A DNA stretch of 64,000 nt from Caldimonas caldifontis (lineage in GTDB: Bacteria; Pseudomonadota; Gammaproteobacteria; Burkholderiales; Burkholderiaceae_C): NCBI RefSeq assembly GCF_002930615.1, contig NZ_PSNX01000007.1, positions 62,001 to 126,000 on the forward strand, written 5' to 3'. The stretch's first letter is position 1, and every line of letters starts with the position of its first letter. Both the position numbers and the translations under genes were made by a program. Under the pieces are notes generated by a model, which saw only the letters and a program-made list of their open reading frames with translations, made no database searches and was not told the origin of the DNA. Positions 45,133 to 54,041 of the stretch are shown piece after piece.

Positions 45133-45828
45133 ATGCTGCACATCGAGAACCTGCACGCCTTCTACGGCAAGAGCCACGTGCTGCATGGCGTTCACATGGA
45201 CGTCAAACCGGGCGAGATCGTGAGCCTGCTGGGACGCAACGGGTCCGGGCGTTCCACCACCGTCAAGACCGTGATGGGCCTGGTGGATGGTCAGGGCTCC
45301 GTGAAATGGAAGGGCGAAGAGATCCTGGGCCACCACGCCTTTGACATCGCTCACCGTGGCATCGGCTATGTGCCCGAGAACCGCGACATCTTCCCCAAGC
45401 TCACGGTGCACCAGAACCTGATGCTGGGCCAGAAGAAGCAGGGGCAGTCGGGCCGGTGGAGCTTCGACGACATGTACCAGCTGTTTCCCCGGCTGAAGGA
45501 ACGCCAGCACACCGAGGCGGGCGTGCTCTCGGGCGGCGAGCAGCAGATGCTCACGCTGTGCCGCACCCTGATGGGGGACCCGGATCTCATCATGATCGAC
45601 GAACCCACCGAAGGGCTGGCCCCCAAGATCGTCGAGCAGGTGGCCGAGTATCTCAACGAGCTCAAGCGGCGCGGTGTGAGTGTGCTGCTGGTCGAGCAGA
45701 AGCTCACCATCGCCTTGCAGATCTCCACGCGCTGCTACGTGATGGGCCATGGCCGCATCGTCTTCGAGGGCACACCTGACGACCTTCGCACGAACGCCTA
45801 TATTCGCAAGGAGTGGCTGGAGGTGTAG
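45133..45828 (+). CDS. livF: LIV-type ABC transporter ATPase LivF with Arg in Walker A
   Basis: The partner ATPase, 231 residues. It has signature LSGGEQQMLTLCRTL, Walker B LIMIDEPTEGLAP and VEQKLTIAL after the switch. The Walker A reads GRNGSGRST (34-42): arginine 40 (codon CGT) replaces the nucleotide-binding lysine. Many bacteria carry LivF proteins close to this one; whether it still hydrolyses ATP cannot be told. It starts four bases after livG. A strong terminator lies downstream, so the transporter set is one transcription unit ending here. Confidence 0.9.
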   Translation: MLHIENLHAFYGKSHVLHGVHMDVKPGEIVSLLGRNGSGRSTTVKTVMGLVDGQGSVKWKGEEILGHHAFDIAHRGIGYVPENRDIFPKLTVHQNLMLGQKKQGQSGRWSFDDMYQLFPRLKERQHTEAGVLSGGEQQMLTLCRTLMGDPDLIMIDEPTEGLAPKIVEQVAEYLNELKRRGVSVLLVEQKLTIALQISTRCYVMGHGRIVFEGTPDDLRTNAYIRKEWLEV

Positions 45829-45874
45829 CTTGCCCGGCCACGGCGCCGCGAGGGCACATTTGCTCCGTTCTGTC

Positions 45875-45908
45875 ACGCCGGCGACAAAGCGCCGGCGTTG
45901 TTGTTTCT
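45875..45908 (+). terminator. Intrinsic terminator after livF
   Basis: ACGCCGGCG (45875-45883) and CGCCGGCGT (45890-45898) form a nine-base stem with loop ACAAAG, followed by TGTTGTTTCTT. It separates the transporter genes from the fadB-like operon. Confidence 0.85.
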
Positions 45909-45915
45909 TAAACTC

Positions 45916-45927
45916 GAACGATCGTTC
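45916..45927. promoter_or_regulatory. TetR-type palindromic operator, copy 2
   Basis: GAACGATCGTTC is a perfect 12-base palindrome located 35 bases before the fadB-like start, just after the livF terminator. It differs from the site at 38809 in the two central bases only. The shared site suggests a common repressor of both transcription units. Confidence 0.65.
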
Positions 45928-45962
45928 TATTTGTCAGTCTTCCACTGCATAGGGGCCTACCG

Positions 45963-48056
45963 ATGAGTGCCAGCTACGAGCTCCACGGCGACGTTGCCGT
46001 GATCACCCTGAACAACCCCCCGGTCAACGGGCTGGGCTACGACACCCGCAAGGGCATCACTGATGGCCTCGAACGCGCTGAGAATGACCCTGCCGTCAAG
46101 GCGGTGGTCATCACTGGCGCCGGCAAGGCCTTCAGTGGGGGTGCCGACATCCGCGAGTTCGGTTCGCCGAAGGCGACACAGGAACCGAACCTGCTGAGCG
46201 TCATCAAGATGGCCGAGAACACCAGCAAGCCGGTCGTGGCCGCCATCCACAGCGTGTGCATGGGCGGTGGGCTGGAACTGGCCCTGGGCTGCCACTACCG
46301 GGTGGCGGCGCCTGGCACGCAGGTGGCGTTGCCGGAAGTGAAGATCGGTCTCGTGCCCGGCGCTGGCGGCACCCAGCGCCTGCCCCGCGTGATCGGGGTC
46401 GAGAACGCGCTGAACATGATCGTGAGCGGTGATCCGGTCAAGAGTGAGGTGCTGGCCGGGATCCCGGGCCAGAAGCTCTTCGACCGCATCATCGAGGGTG
46501 ACCTGCTGGCCGGTGCGCTGGCCTTCGCTCGCGAGGTCGCAGGGCAGCGCCCGCTGCCACGTGTGCGCGACCTGAAGGCCGAGCATGAACAGGGGGCGGG
46601 CTATTTCCAGTTTGCCCGCAACACGGTCAAGGCCATGGCGCGCAACTTCCCGGCACCGGCCAAGTGCGTGGACTGCGTTGAAGCTGCCACCACCAGACGC
46701 TTCGACGACGGCCTGGCCTTCGAGCGCGAGCAGTTCATCAACCTGATGCTCACACCGGAATGCGCCGCACTGCGGCATGCCTTCTTCGCCGAGCGGGCCG
46801 CCAGCAAGATTCCCGATGTGCCGGAGGACACGCCGGTGCGCGCCATCAACAAGGTGGCCGTCATCGGTGCCGGCACGATGGGGGGCGGCATCAGCATGAA
46901 CTTCCTGAACGCCGGCATCCCGGTGGTCATCCTCGAGATGAAGCAAGAGGCACTCGACCGGGGTGTGGGTGTGATGCGCAAGAACTACGAAGCCCAGGTC
47001 AAGAAGGGCAAGCTCAAGCAGGACAAGTTCGAGCAGCGCATGGCGCTGCTGTCCACCACGCTCGACTACAGCGCCATCGGTGATGCCGACCTGGTCATCG
47101 AAGCGGTGTTCGAGGACATCAGCGTGAAGGAGCAGGTGTTCAAGCAGCTCGACGCGGTCATGAAGCCCGGAGCGATTCTGGCGACGAATACATCGACTCT
47201 GGATGTGAACAAGATCGCTGCCTTCACCAAGCGTCCGCAGGACGTGATCGGCATGCACTTCTTCAGTCCGGCCAATGTGATGAAGCTGCTGGAAGTGATC
47301 CGGGGTGAGAAGACCGGCAAGGACGTGCTCGCCACGGTGATGCAACTGGCCAAGAAGATCAAGAAGACGGCCGTGGTGTCTGGCGTGTGCGACGGATTCA
47401 TCGGCAACCGCATGATCGAACAGTACAGCCGCCAGGCCGGCTTCCTGCTGGAAGAGGGATGCACGCCCGAGCAGGTGGACAAGGCCATCGAGCGCTTCGG
47501 CTTTGCGATGGGGCCCTTCCGCATGGGGGATCTGGCCGGTAACGACGTGGGTTGGTACATCCGCAAGCGCCGCTACGTCGAGAAGCCCGAGATGCGCTAC
47601 AGCAAGACTGCTGACTTGCTGTGCGAGATGGGTCGCTTCGGCCAGAAGACAGGGGCCGGCTGGTACGACTACAAGCCAGGCAAGCGCGATGCCATCCCAT
47701 CGCCGGTGGTCAACGAGATGATCGAGAAGCACCGTGCCGACATGGGGATTCAGCCCCGCAAGATCAGTGACGACGAGATTGTCGGCCGCCTGGTGTACGC
47801 CCTCGTGAACGAAGGGGCCAAGATCCTGGAGGAAGGCATTGCGTTGCGCGCCTCCGACATCGACATGGTCTACCTCACCGGCTATGGCTTTCCGCTCTTC
47901 CGCGGCGGTCCGATGTGCTATGCCGACTCGCAGGGTCTGTTCAACGTGGTGCAGGCGATGAAGCGTTTCGCCAAGAACCCTAACGACGATGCCCAGTTCT
48001 GGCAGCCGGCGCCGTTGCTCGCCCGCCTTGCCGCCGAGGGCAAGAGCTTCAATTGA
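45963..48056 (+). CDS. fadB: Bifunctional enoyl-CoA hydratase/3-hydroxyacyl-CoA dehydrogenase
   Basis: A FadB-like enzyme performing two steps of beta-oxidation. The 697-residue protein has an N-terminal crotonase domain with GGADIREFG, the catalytic Glu in [12 protein letters not shown] and Glu in [16 protein letters not shown]. The dehydrogenase domain follows, with NAD-binding [11 protein letters not shown] (302-307 core), [11 protein letters not shown], and the catalytic His of [15 protein letters not shown]. Its length is that of the FadB/peroxisomal multifunctional group. A perfect palindrome precedes it. The thiolase follows after 40 bases. Confidence 0.92.
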   Translation: MSASYELHGDVAVITLNNPPVNGLGYDTRKGITDGLERAENDPAVKAVVITGAGKAFSGGADIREFGSPKATQEPNLLSVIKMAENTSKPVVAAIHSVCMGGGLELALGCHYRVAAPGTQVALPEVKIGLVPGAGGTQRLPRVIGVENALNMIVSGDPVKSEVLAGIPGQKLFDRIIEGDLLAGALAFAREVAGQRPLPRVRDLKAEHEQGAGYFQFARNTVKAMARNFPAPAKCVDCVEAATTRRFDDGLAFEREQFINLMLTPECAALRHAFFAERAASKIPDVPEDTPVRAINKVAVIGAGTMGGGISMNFLNAGIPVVILEMKQEALDRGVGVMRKNYEAQVKKGKLKQDKFEQRMALLSTTLDYSAIGDADLVIEAVFEDISVKEQVFKQLDAVMKPGAILATNTSTLDVNKIAAFTKRPQDVIGMHFFSPANVMKLLEVIRGEKTGKDVLATVMQLAKKIKKTAVVSGVCDGFIGNRMIEQYSRQAGFLLEEGCTPEQVDKAIERFGFAMGPFRMGDLAGNDVGWYIRKRRYVEKPEMRYSKTADLLCEMGRFGQKTGAGWYDYKPGKRDAIPSPVVNEMIEKHRADMGIQPRKISDDEIVGRLVYALVNEGAKILEEGIALRASDIDMVYLTGYGFPLFRGGPMCYADSQGLFNVVQAMKRFAKNPNDDAQFWQPAPLLARLAAEGKSFN

Positions 48057-48096
48057 GGGCGCTTTCGCACCGACACCCATATTCCGAGGAATCGAC

Positions 48097-49272
48097 ATGA
48101 CTGATGCAGTGATCGTCTCCACCGCCCGTACACCGCTGGCCAAGAGCTGGAAGGGCGCCTTCAACATGACCCACGGTGCGACCTTGGGCGGCCACGCCGT
48201 GAAGGCTGCCGTCGAGCGCGCCGGCATCGACCCGGCCGAAGTCGATGACGTCATCATGGGCTGCGCCACGCCCGAGGGGGCCACCGGCAGCAACATCGCC
48301 CGACAGATTGCGCTGCGCGCCGGTCTGCCCATCACCACCAGCGGCATGACCATCAACCGCTTCTGCTCCAGCGGCCTGCAGACCATCGCCACAGCGGCCC
48401 AGCGCATCATCGCCGGCGAAGGCGATGTGTACGTGGCCGGCGGGGTGGAGAGCATCTCCTGCGTGCAGAACGAAGCCAACACGCACATGATCCGCGAAGC
48501 CTGGCTGATGCAGCACAAGCCCGAGATCTACTGGAGCATGCTGCAGACCGCCGAGCAGGTCGCCAAGCGCTACAAGATCTCGCGTGAACGCATGGACGAA
48601 TACGGCGCCGCCAGCCAGCAGAAGGCCTGCGCCGCGCAGGAAGCCGGTAAGTTCAACGACGAGATGGTGCCCATCACGGTCACGGCAGGCGTGGCCGACC
48701 CGGTCATGGGTCTGCGCACCAAGGAGGTCACCGTGACCGCCGACGAGGGTCTGCGCCCCGGCACCACCTACGAGGCCGTGGCCGGTATCCGCCCGGCGCT
48801 GCCAGGCGGGGTGATCGCGGCAGGCAATGCGAGCCAGTTCTCGGACGGCGCAGGCGCCTGCGTGGTGATGAACGAGAAGCTGGCCGAGCAGCGCGGGCTC
48901 AAGCCGCTGGGCCGCTTCCTCGGTTTCGCCGTGGCCGGTTGCGAGCCCGACGAAATGGGCATCGGCCCGGTGTTTGCCGTGCCCAAGGTGCTCAAGCGCC
49001 TGGGCCTGACGGTGGCCGACATCGACCTGTGGGAGCTCAATGAAGCCTTTGCCGTGCAGGTGCTGTACTGTGCTGACACCCTGGGCATCCCGATGGATCG
49101 CCTGAACGTGAACGGCGGCGCGATCGCGGTCGGTCACCCCTACGGTGTGAGCGGCCAGCGCCTGACCGGCCATGCGCTCATCGAGGGCAAGCGCCGGGGC
49201 GCCAAGCGGGTGTGCGTGACGATGTGCATCGGCGGTGGCATGGGTGCTGCCGGCGTGTTCGAAGTGCTCTGA
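48097..49272 (+). CDS. Acetyl-CoA C-acyltransferase (thiolase)
   Basis: Cleaves 3-ketoacyl-CoA to acetyl-CoA and a shortened acyl-CoA. The 391-residue enzyme has the nucleophile Cys90 ([10 protein letters not shown]), the catalytic His347 in GHPYGVSG and Cys377 in [10 protein letters not shown], plus NEAFAVQ. The GHPYGVSG form, rather than the usual GHPLGATG, marks a subgroup. The start at 48097 is supported by GAGGA seven bases upstream; the open frame before it overlaps fadB. It sits directly after the fadB-like gene, as FadA normally does. Confidence 0.92.
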   Translation: MTDAVIVSTARTPLAKSWKGAFNMTHGATLGGHAVKAAVERAGIDPAEVDDVIMGCATPEGATGSNIARQIALRAGLPITTSGMTINRFCSSGLQTIATAAQRIIAGEGDVYVAGGVESISCVQNEANTHMIREAWLMQHKPEIYWSMLQTAEQVAKRYKISRERMDEYGAASQQKACAAQEAGKFNDEMVPITVTAGVADPVMGLRTKEVTVTADEGLRPGTTYEAVAGIRPALPGGVIAAGNASQFSDGAGACVVMNEKLAEQRGLKPLGRFLGFAVAGCEPDEMGIGPVFAVPKVLKRLGLTVADIDLWELNEAFAVQVLYCADTLGIPMDRLNVNGGAIAVGHPYGVSGQRLTGHALIEGKRRGAKRVCVTMCIGGGMGAAGVFEVL

Positions 49273-49295
49273 ATTGAAGGGAAGGTGAAGCGCCC

Positions 49296-51131
49296 ATGAC
49301 CATGCGAGCCACGCTCGATTTCCTGCTGCACGACTGGATCGATGTGGCCGCACTGGCCAGCCGGCCGCGCTTTGCGGATCACAGCCGCGAGACCTTCGAC
49401 TCGGTGCTCGACACCTGTGAACGCATCGCCCGCGAGAAGTTTGCCCCCTACAACCGGCTGTCAGATATCGAGGAGCCGCACTTCGAGGGAGAACGTGTGC
49501 ACTTGCCCCAGGCCACGCACGACGCCACGAGGGCCTACGTCGAGTCGGGGATGCTGGCTGCTGCGCAGGACTACGACGTGGGTGGGATGCAACTGCCTTG
49601 TGTCGTGGAGATGGCGGCCAACTGCTTCTTCTCCATGTCCAGCGTGTCCATGGGTGCCTACGCCATGCTCACCAGCGGCAACGCCAGCTTGCTGATGGTG
49701 CATGGGTCGCCCCGACAGAAGGAGGTTTTCGCGCGTAACGAGTTTGCCGGCCGCTGGTTCGGCACCATGTGCCTGAGCGAACCCCAGGCAGGATCCAGTC
49801 TCTCGGACATCGTCACGCGGGCCGTGCCGGACGGGGAGGGGTTCGAGAACGATCCGCTGGGGCCGCGCTACCGCCTCAAGGGCAACAAGATGTGGATCTC
49901 GGGCGGCGAGCACGAGATCACCGAGAACATCGTCCACCTGGTCCTGGCCAAGATCCCTGGGCCGGACGGCAAGCTCATTCCCGGCGTCAAGGGCATCTCG
50001 CTCTTCATCGTGCCCAAGCGACTCGTCGACGCCGACGGCAATCTCACCGGCGAGCGCAACGACGTGGCGCTGGCCGGCCTGAACCACAAGTGCGGCTACC
50101 GGGGCACGACCAACACCCTGCTGAACTTCGGTGAAGGGCGCTTCCCGGTGCGCGGCAGTGCCGGTGCGATCGGCTACCTCGTGGGGGAGCCCGGGCGGGG
50201 GCTGGCCTGCATGTTCCACATGATGAACGAGGCCCGCATCGGCGTGGGCCTGGGTGCCACGATGCTGGGTTACGCCGGCTACCAGGCGTCGCTGGAGTAT
50301 GCGCGTCAGCGCACCCAGGGCCGGCCGGTGGGCCCGGCGGGCAAGGACCCGTCCTCGCCGCCGGTGCCCATCATCGAGCATGCCGATGTCAAGCGGATGC
50401 TGCTGGCACAGAAGTCTTACTGTGAGGGGGCCCTGGCTTTGGAACTGTACTGCGCGCGCCTGGTGGACGAGCAGCAGACCGGCGATCCCGTGGCCGCCGA
50501 GGAGGCGCGCCTGCTGCTGGAGGTACTCACCCCCATCGCCAAGAGCTGGCCGAGCGAATGGTGCCTGGAGGCCAACAGCCTGGCCATCCAGGTGCTTGGC
50601 GGCTATGGCTACACGCGCGACTTCCCGGTGGAGCAGTACTGGCGCGACAACCGCCTGAACATGATCCACGAAGGAGCCCATGGCATCCAGGGCATGGACC
50701 TCCTGGGCCGCAAGGTGCTGATGGAGGAGGGCCGGGGCCTGCAGTTGCTGGCGGCCCGGATGCAAGCCAGCATCGCGGCGGCCGCGGCCCATGCGGAACT
50801 CGCCGAACACGCCCAGGCCCTGAGCCGTGCCCTCGACCACGTTGGCCGCGCCACCCGCGCCGCCTGGGCGAATGGCCAGCCGGCCGAGGCCCTGGCCAAT
50901 GCAACACCCTACCTGCAAGCTTTCGGCCATGTGGTGCTGGGATGGGTCTGGCTGGACGTGGCGCGCGTTGCGTTGGCCGCCCGTGACCGGCTCGCCCCAT
51001 CCTTCGTGGCCGGCAAGCTGGCAGCTGCGCGCTATTTCCATCGCTACGAAATGCCGCGCATCGCCGCGTGGTTGGCCGTGGTGGAATCGCGCGACCGCAC
51101 CTGCCTGGATCTGGCCCCCGAGGCCCTCTGA
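49296..51131 (+). CDS. Acyl-CoA dehydrogenase (C-terminal extended type)
   Basis: An FAD enzyme that oxidises acyl-CoA to enoyl-CoA. The 611-residue protein has MCLSEPQAGSSLSDI (FAD loop), KGNKMWISGGEH, RIGVGLGATMLGYAGY and the presumed catalytic Glu459 in MIHEGAHGIQGMDL. It belongs to the long ACAD group with a C-terminal helical domain (DUF/acetyl-CoA dehydrogenase-like). The start could also be the ATG at 49302. Its TGA overlaps the next gene's ATG by one base. The long-type ACADs often act on medium or long or aryl-containing substrates; this is inference. Confidence 0.88.
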   Translation: MTMRATLDFLLHDWIDVAALASRPRFADHSRETFDSVLDTCERIAREKFAPYNRLSDIEEPHFEGERVHLPQATHDATRAYVESGMLAAAQDYDVGGMQLPCVVEMAANCFFSMSSVSMGAYAMLTSGNASLLMVHGSPRQKEVFARNEFAGRWFGTMCLSEPQAGSSLSDIVTRAVPDGEGFENDPLGPRYRLKGNKMWISGGEHEITENIVHLVLAKIPGPDGKLIPGVKGISLFIVPKRLVDADGNLTGERNDVALAGLNHKCGYRGTTNTLLNFGEGRFPVRGSAGAIGYLVGEPGRGLACMFHMMNEARIGVGLGATMLGYAGYQASLEYARQRTQGRPVGPAGKDPSSPPVPIIEHADVKRMLLAQKSYCEGALALELYCARLVDEQQTGDPVAAEEARLLLEVLTPIAKSWPSEWCLEANSLAIQVLGGYGYTRDFPVEQYWRDNRLNMIHEGAHGIQGMDLLGRKVLMEEGRGLQLLAARMQASIAAAAAHAELAEHAQALSRALDHVGRATRAAWANGQPAEALANATPYLQAFGHVVLGWVWLDVARVALAARDRLAPSFVAGKLAAARYFHRYEMPRIAAWLAVVESRDRTCLDLAPEAL

Positions 51132-51337
51132 TGCGCGCAGCCCGCGTCGAGGCCGCCAGCTGGGTGCTCATCTATGCGGGATTGTTGGCAGCTGTGCTGG
51201 GCTGGTTCGTGAGGGGGCAGTCCGCTCCCATGGGGCTTGGGTTTATGCTGGGGGGCGCGGTGTGCACGATGATCGGCGTCGCGCTGATTGCCGTGCGCGC
51301 CCGGATGAAGGATCCAACCCAGGAGCAAGACCGATGA
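51131..51337 (+). CDS. Small two-helix membrane protein
   Basis: A 68-residue protein with two hydrophobic stretches (about residues 10-28 and 33-55) joined by a short loop, and a charged C terminus. I do not recognise a family. The ATG is fused to the acyl-CoA dehydrogenase stop (TGATG) and its own stop overlaps the start of the Dabb gene (ATGA), so translational coupling strongly supports that it is real. Its place in a beta-oxidation operon suggests a role in holding an enzyme at the membrane, but that is conjecture. Confidence 0.65.
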   Translation: MRAARVEAASWVLIYAGLLAAVLGWFVRGQSAPMGLGFMLGGAVCTMIGVALIAVRARMKDPTQEQDR

Positions 51338-51687
51338 TCCGACACATCGTGATGTGGCAGCTGCACGACCCCGCCGACGCGCCCAAGTTCAAGGAGTTGC
51401 TGGACTCCTGCAAGTCCGTCGTGCCCGGCATCCTCGAGTGGGAGGTGGGCATCCGTTCACCCCGCCTCGAAGCGTCGATGGACGTGGTGCTGGTCTCGGC
51501 CTTTGCCGACAAGGCGGCTCTTGACGCCTACCAGAACCACCCGCATCACAAGGCCGTCGGCGCCCAGCTGGGTGCGATGCGCTCGCACCGCATGGTGCTC
51601 GACTATCCCACGCTGGCCCCGGGTCTCGCCGACGTCGACCTGGCCCAGGACCTCTCCTTTGCCCCCACGGCGCCAGGCGCCCTTTGA
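51334..51687 (+). CDS. Dabb (stress-responsive alpha/beta barrel) family protein
   Basis: A 117-residue protein with the Dabb fold: MIRHIVMWQLHD at the start, FKELLDSCKSVVPGILEWEVG in the middle and AYQNHPHHKAVGAQLGAMRS late. The family includes small dimeric proteins of unknown or dehydratase-like function. It overlaps the preceding small membrane protein gene by four bases. A catabolic role, for instance handling a cyclic intermediate, is possible but not shown. Confidence 0.82.
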   Translation: MIRHIVMWQLHDPADAPKFKELLDSCKSVVPGILEWEVGIRSPRLEASMDVVLVSAFADKAALDAYQNHPHHKAVGAQLGAMRSHRMVLDYPTLAPGLADVDLAQDLSFAPTAPGAL

Positions 51688-51712
51688 TTCTTTCTCGACA
51701 GAGCAAGCCCTC

Positions 51713-52501
51713 ATGAGCCTTCCTTCCCTGTTCGACCTCACCGGCCGCACGGCCCTCATCACCGGCGGATCCCGCGGCCTCGGCCTGCAGATCGCCGAGG
51801 CGCTCGGCGAAGCCGGCGCCAAGGTCATGCTCAGCGCCCGCAAGGCCCCTGAACTCGAGGAGGCCGTGGCTCACCTGCAGGACCGCGGGATCGATGCCCG
51901 ATGGATCGCGGCCGACGGCGCCAAGGAGGCGGACATCCAGCGTCTGGTGGATGAAACCCTCCAACGGCTCGGCCCCGTGGACGTGCTGGTCAACAATGCC
52001 GGTGCCACCTGGGGCGCACCGGCCGAGGACCACCCGGTCGAGGCCTGGGACAAGGTGATGAACCTCAACATCCGCGGCGTCTTCCTCCTCACCCAGGCGA
52101 TCGGCAAGCGCTGCATGATCCCTCGCAAGCAGGGCCGCATCATCAACATCGCGTCGATCGCCGGCCTGGGCGGACACCTGCCCACCATGATGAGCACCAT
52201 CGCCTACAACACCAGCAAGGGTGCCGTGATCAACTTCACCCGCGCGCTGGCCTGTGAATGGGGGCGCCATGGCATCACGGTGAACGCGATCGCCCCGGGC
52301 TTCTTCCCGAGCAAGATGACCCGCGGCACGCTCGAGGCCGTGGGCGTGGACACGCTCGCGGCGCATGCTCCCTTGCAGCGTCTGGGCGACGACGAGGACC
52401 TCAAGGGTGCGGCCCTCCTGTTTGCCACCCGGGCTGGCAAGCACATCACCGGCCAGATCCTGGCGGTGGACGGCGGCGTGACGGCATTGACGGGGGGCTG
52501 A
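51713..52501 (+). CDS. Short-chain dehydrogenase/reductase (SDR)
   Basis: A 262-residue NAD(P)-dependent oxidoreductase. It has the cofactor motif TGGSRGLG (17-24), NNAGATWG, the catalytic Ser in NIASIAG and Tyr165/Lys169 in YNTSKGA, and ends with ILAVDGGVTA. Its likely step is reduction or oxidation of a hydroxy/keto acyl-CoA or alcohol. It is 25 bases downstream of the Dabb gene. Substrate is not determined. Confidence 0.88.
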   Translation: MSLPSLFDLTGRTALITGGSRGLGLQIAEALGEAGAKVMLSARKAPELEEAVAHLQDRGIDARWIAADGAKEADIQRLVDETLQRLGPVDVLVNNAGATWGAPAEDHPVEAWDKVMNLNIRGVFLLTQAIGKRCMIPRKQGRIINIASIAGLGGHLPTMMSTIAYNTSKGAVINFTRALACEWGRHGITVNAIAPGFFPSKMTRGTLEAVGVDTLAAHAPLQRLGDDEDLKGAALLFATRAGKHITGQILAVDGGVTALTGG

Positions 52502-52505
52502 GCGC

Positions 52506-52967
52506 GTGACGAAGCCCTTTCCCGTTCGCATTCCTTTCGTCGAGGCTCTGGGCTTCGAACTCGTGCGCATGGCAGGCGGCGAGGCTGAGATCGGCTTTGC
52601 CCTGCGCGACGAGCACTGCAACTCCTTCCATGTCGCACATGGTGGCGCGGTGATGACCCTGCTCGACGTGGTCATGGCCCATGCAGCGCGCAGCGTGAAC
52701 GACCCGGCCGCCAACTACGGCCCGGGCGTGGTCACGATCGAGATGAAGACCAGCTTCATGCGCCCAGGGGAAGGCCGCCTGAAGGCCCTGGGCAAGCTGC
52801 TGCACCGTACCGCCACGCTGGCCTTTTGCGAGGGCAGCGTCTATCGTGAAGATGGCACGCTGGCGGCTCACGCCACCGGCACCTTCAAGTACGTGCGGGC
52901 CCTGCCTGTGAGTGCGCGCGAGGCCAAGCCTCTGCAGCAGCGCCTCGATGGCGATGGGTCTGATTGA
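52506..52967 (+). CDS. PaaI-type acyl-CoA thioesterase
   Basis: A 153-residue hot-dog-fold thioesterase. The conserved HVAHGGAVMTLLDVVMAHAA segment carries the family Asn/His-Gly-Gly region and helix; KTSFMRPGEGRL and ATGTFKYV complete the fold. Translation starts at GTG 52506, four bases after the SDR stop. Within the operon it could release trapped CoA from dead-end thioesters. Confidence 0.84.
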   Translation: MTKPFPVRIPFVEALGFELVRMAGGEAEIGFALRDEHCNSFHVAHGGAVMTLLDVVMAHAARSVNDPAANYGPGVVTIEMKTSFMRPGEGRLKALGKLLHRTATLAFCEGSVYREDGTLAAHATGTFKYVRALPVSAREAKPLQQRLDGDGSD

Positions 52968-52986
52968 CACCGATTCCGGAGTTTCC

Positions 52987-54012
52987 ATGAGCATCAACCG
53001 TCAGATCGTGCTGGCTTCTCGCCCCCAGGGCGAGCCCAGCGCGGACAATTTCCGCCTCGTCGAGTCCCCGCTGGCCCCTCCTGAGCAACTGGCCGACGGT
53101 CAGGTGCTGGTGCGGCACCATTTCCTCTCACTCGATCCTTACATGCGTGGACGCATGAGCGAGGGCAAGAGCTACGCCCAGCCCCAGCCGCTCAACGAGG
53201 TGATGATCGGTGGTACCGTGGGCGAGGTGATCGCTTCTCGCCACCCGCAATACGCCGTGGGTGACAAGGTGGTGGGCATGGGGGGCTGGCAGGAGTACGC
53301 CGTGGTCAACGCCGCGCAGCCGGGCCTTTTGCGCAAGGTGGACACCACCCACATCCCGCTGTCGGCCTACCTGGGGGCCGTGGGCATGCCCGGGGTGACG
53401 GCGTGGTACGGCCTGATGAAGATCTGCGAGCCCAGGGCAGGCGGCACCATCTCCGTGAGCGCTGCCAGTGGTGCGGTCGGCAGTGCCGTGGGCCAGCTGG
53501 CCAAGAGTCGCGGCTGCCGCGTCGTGGGTTTTGCCGGCGGGCCCGACAAGTGCCGCTATGTGGTGGAGGAGCTGGGTTTCGACGCCTGCATCGACTACCG
53601 CCAGCACGCCACGCTCGATTCCCTGCAGGCCGCCTTGCGGGAGGCTGCCCCGCAGGGCATCGATGGCCATTTCGAGAATGTGGGCGGCATGGTGCTGGAC
53701 GCCGTCTTGCTGCAGATGAATGCCTTCGGCCGCATCGCAGTGTGCGGCATGATCGCCGGCTACAACGGCGAGCCCATCCCGCTGCGCCACCCGCAGATGA
53801 TCCTCACCTCACGCCTGCGCGTGGAAGGATTCATCGTGAGCGAACACATGGAGGTCTGGCCTGAGGCGCTGAAGGAACTCGGCACGCTGGTGGCAACCGG
53901 TCGCCTGAAGTACCGTGAGAGCGTCGCACAGGGCCTGGCCAGCGCGCCCGAGGCTTTCATCGGCCTGCTCAAGGGGCGCAACTTCGGCAAACAGCTGGTG
54001 AAGCTCATCTGA
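52987..54012 (+). CDS. Zinc-independent MDR family NADP oxidoreductase
   Basis: A 341-residue member of the medium-chain reductase superfamily close to prostaglandin/curcumin reductase types. RQIVLASRPQGEPS and FLSLDPYMRGRMSE near the N terminus, then SAASGAVGSAVGQLAKSRG for cofactor binding. There are no zinc-site cysteines. It would reduce or oxidise an enoyl or enone intermediate. I start at ATG 52987 (MSINRQIVL); the earlier ATG would overlap the thioesterase gene. Confidence 0.86.
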   Translation: MSINRQIVLASRPQGEPSADNFRLVESPLAPPEQLADGQVLVRHHFLSLDPYMRGRMSEGKSYAQPQPLNEVMIGGTVGEVIASRHPQYAVGDKVVGMGGWQEYAVVNAAQPGLLRKVDTTHIPLSAYLGAVGMPGVTAWYGLMKICEPRAGGTISVSAASGAVGSAVGQLAKSRGCRVVGFAGGPDKCRYVVEELGFDACIDYRQHATLDSLQAALREAAPQGIDGHFENVGGMVLDAVLLQMNAFGRIAVCGMIAGYNGEPIPLRHPQMILTSRLRVEGFIVSEHMEVWPEALKELGTLVATGRLKYRESVAQGLASAPEAFIGLLKGRNFGKQLVKLI

Positions 54013-54041
54013 GCCACCCACCATCGTTTCGGGGAAGTGCG

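Noticed and set aside
45957-48518. An 853-codon open frame opposite fadB and the thiolase
   Set aside because: It spans two well-supported genes and has a His/Gly-rich shadow composition with no family match.
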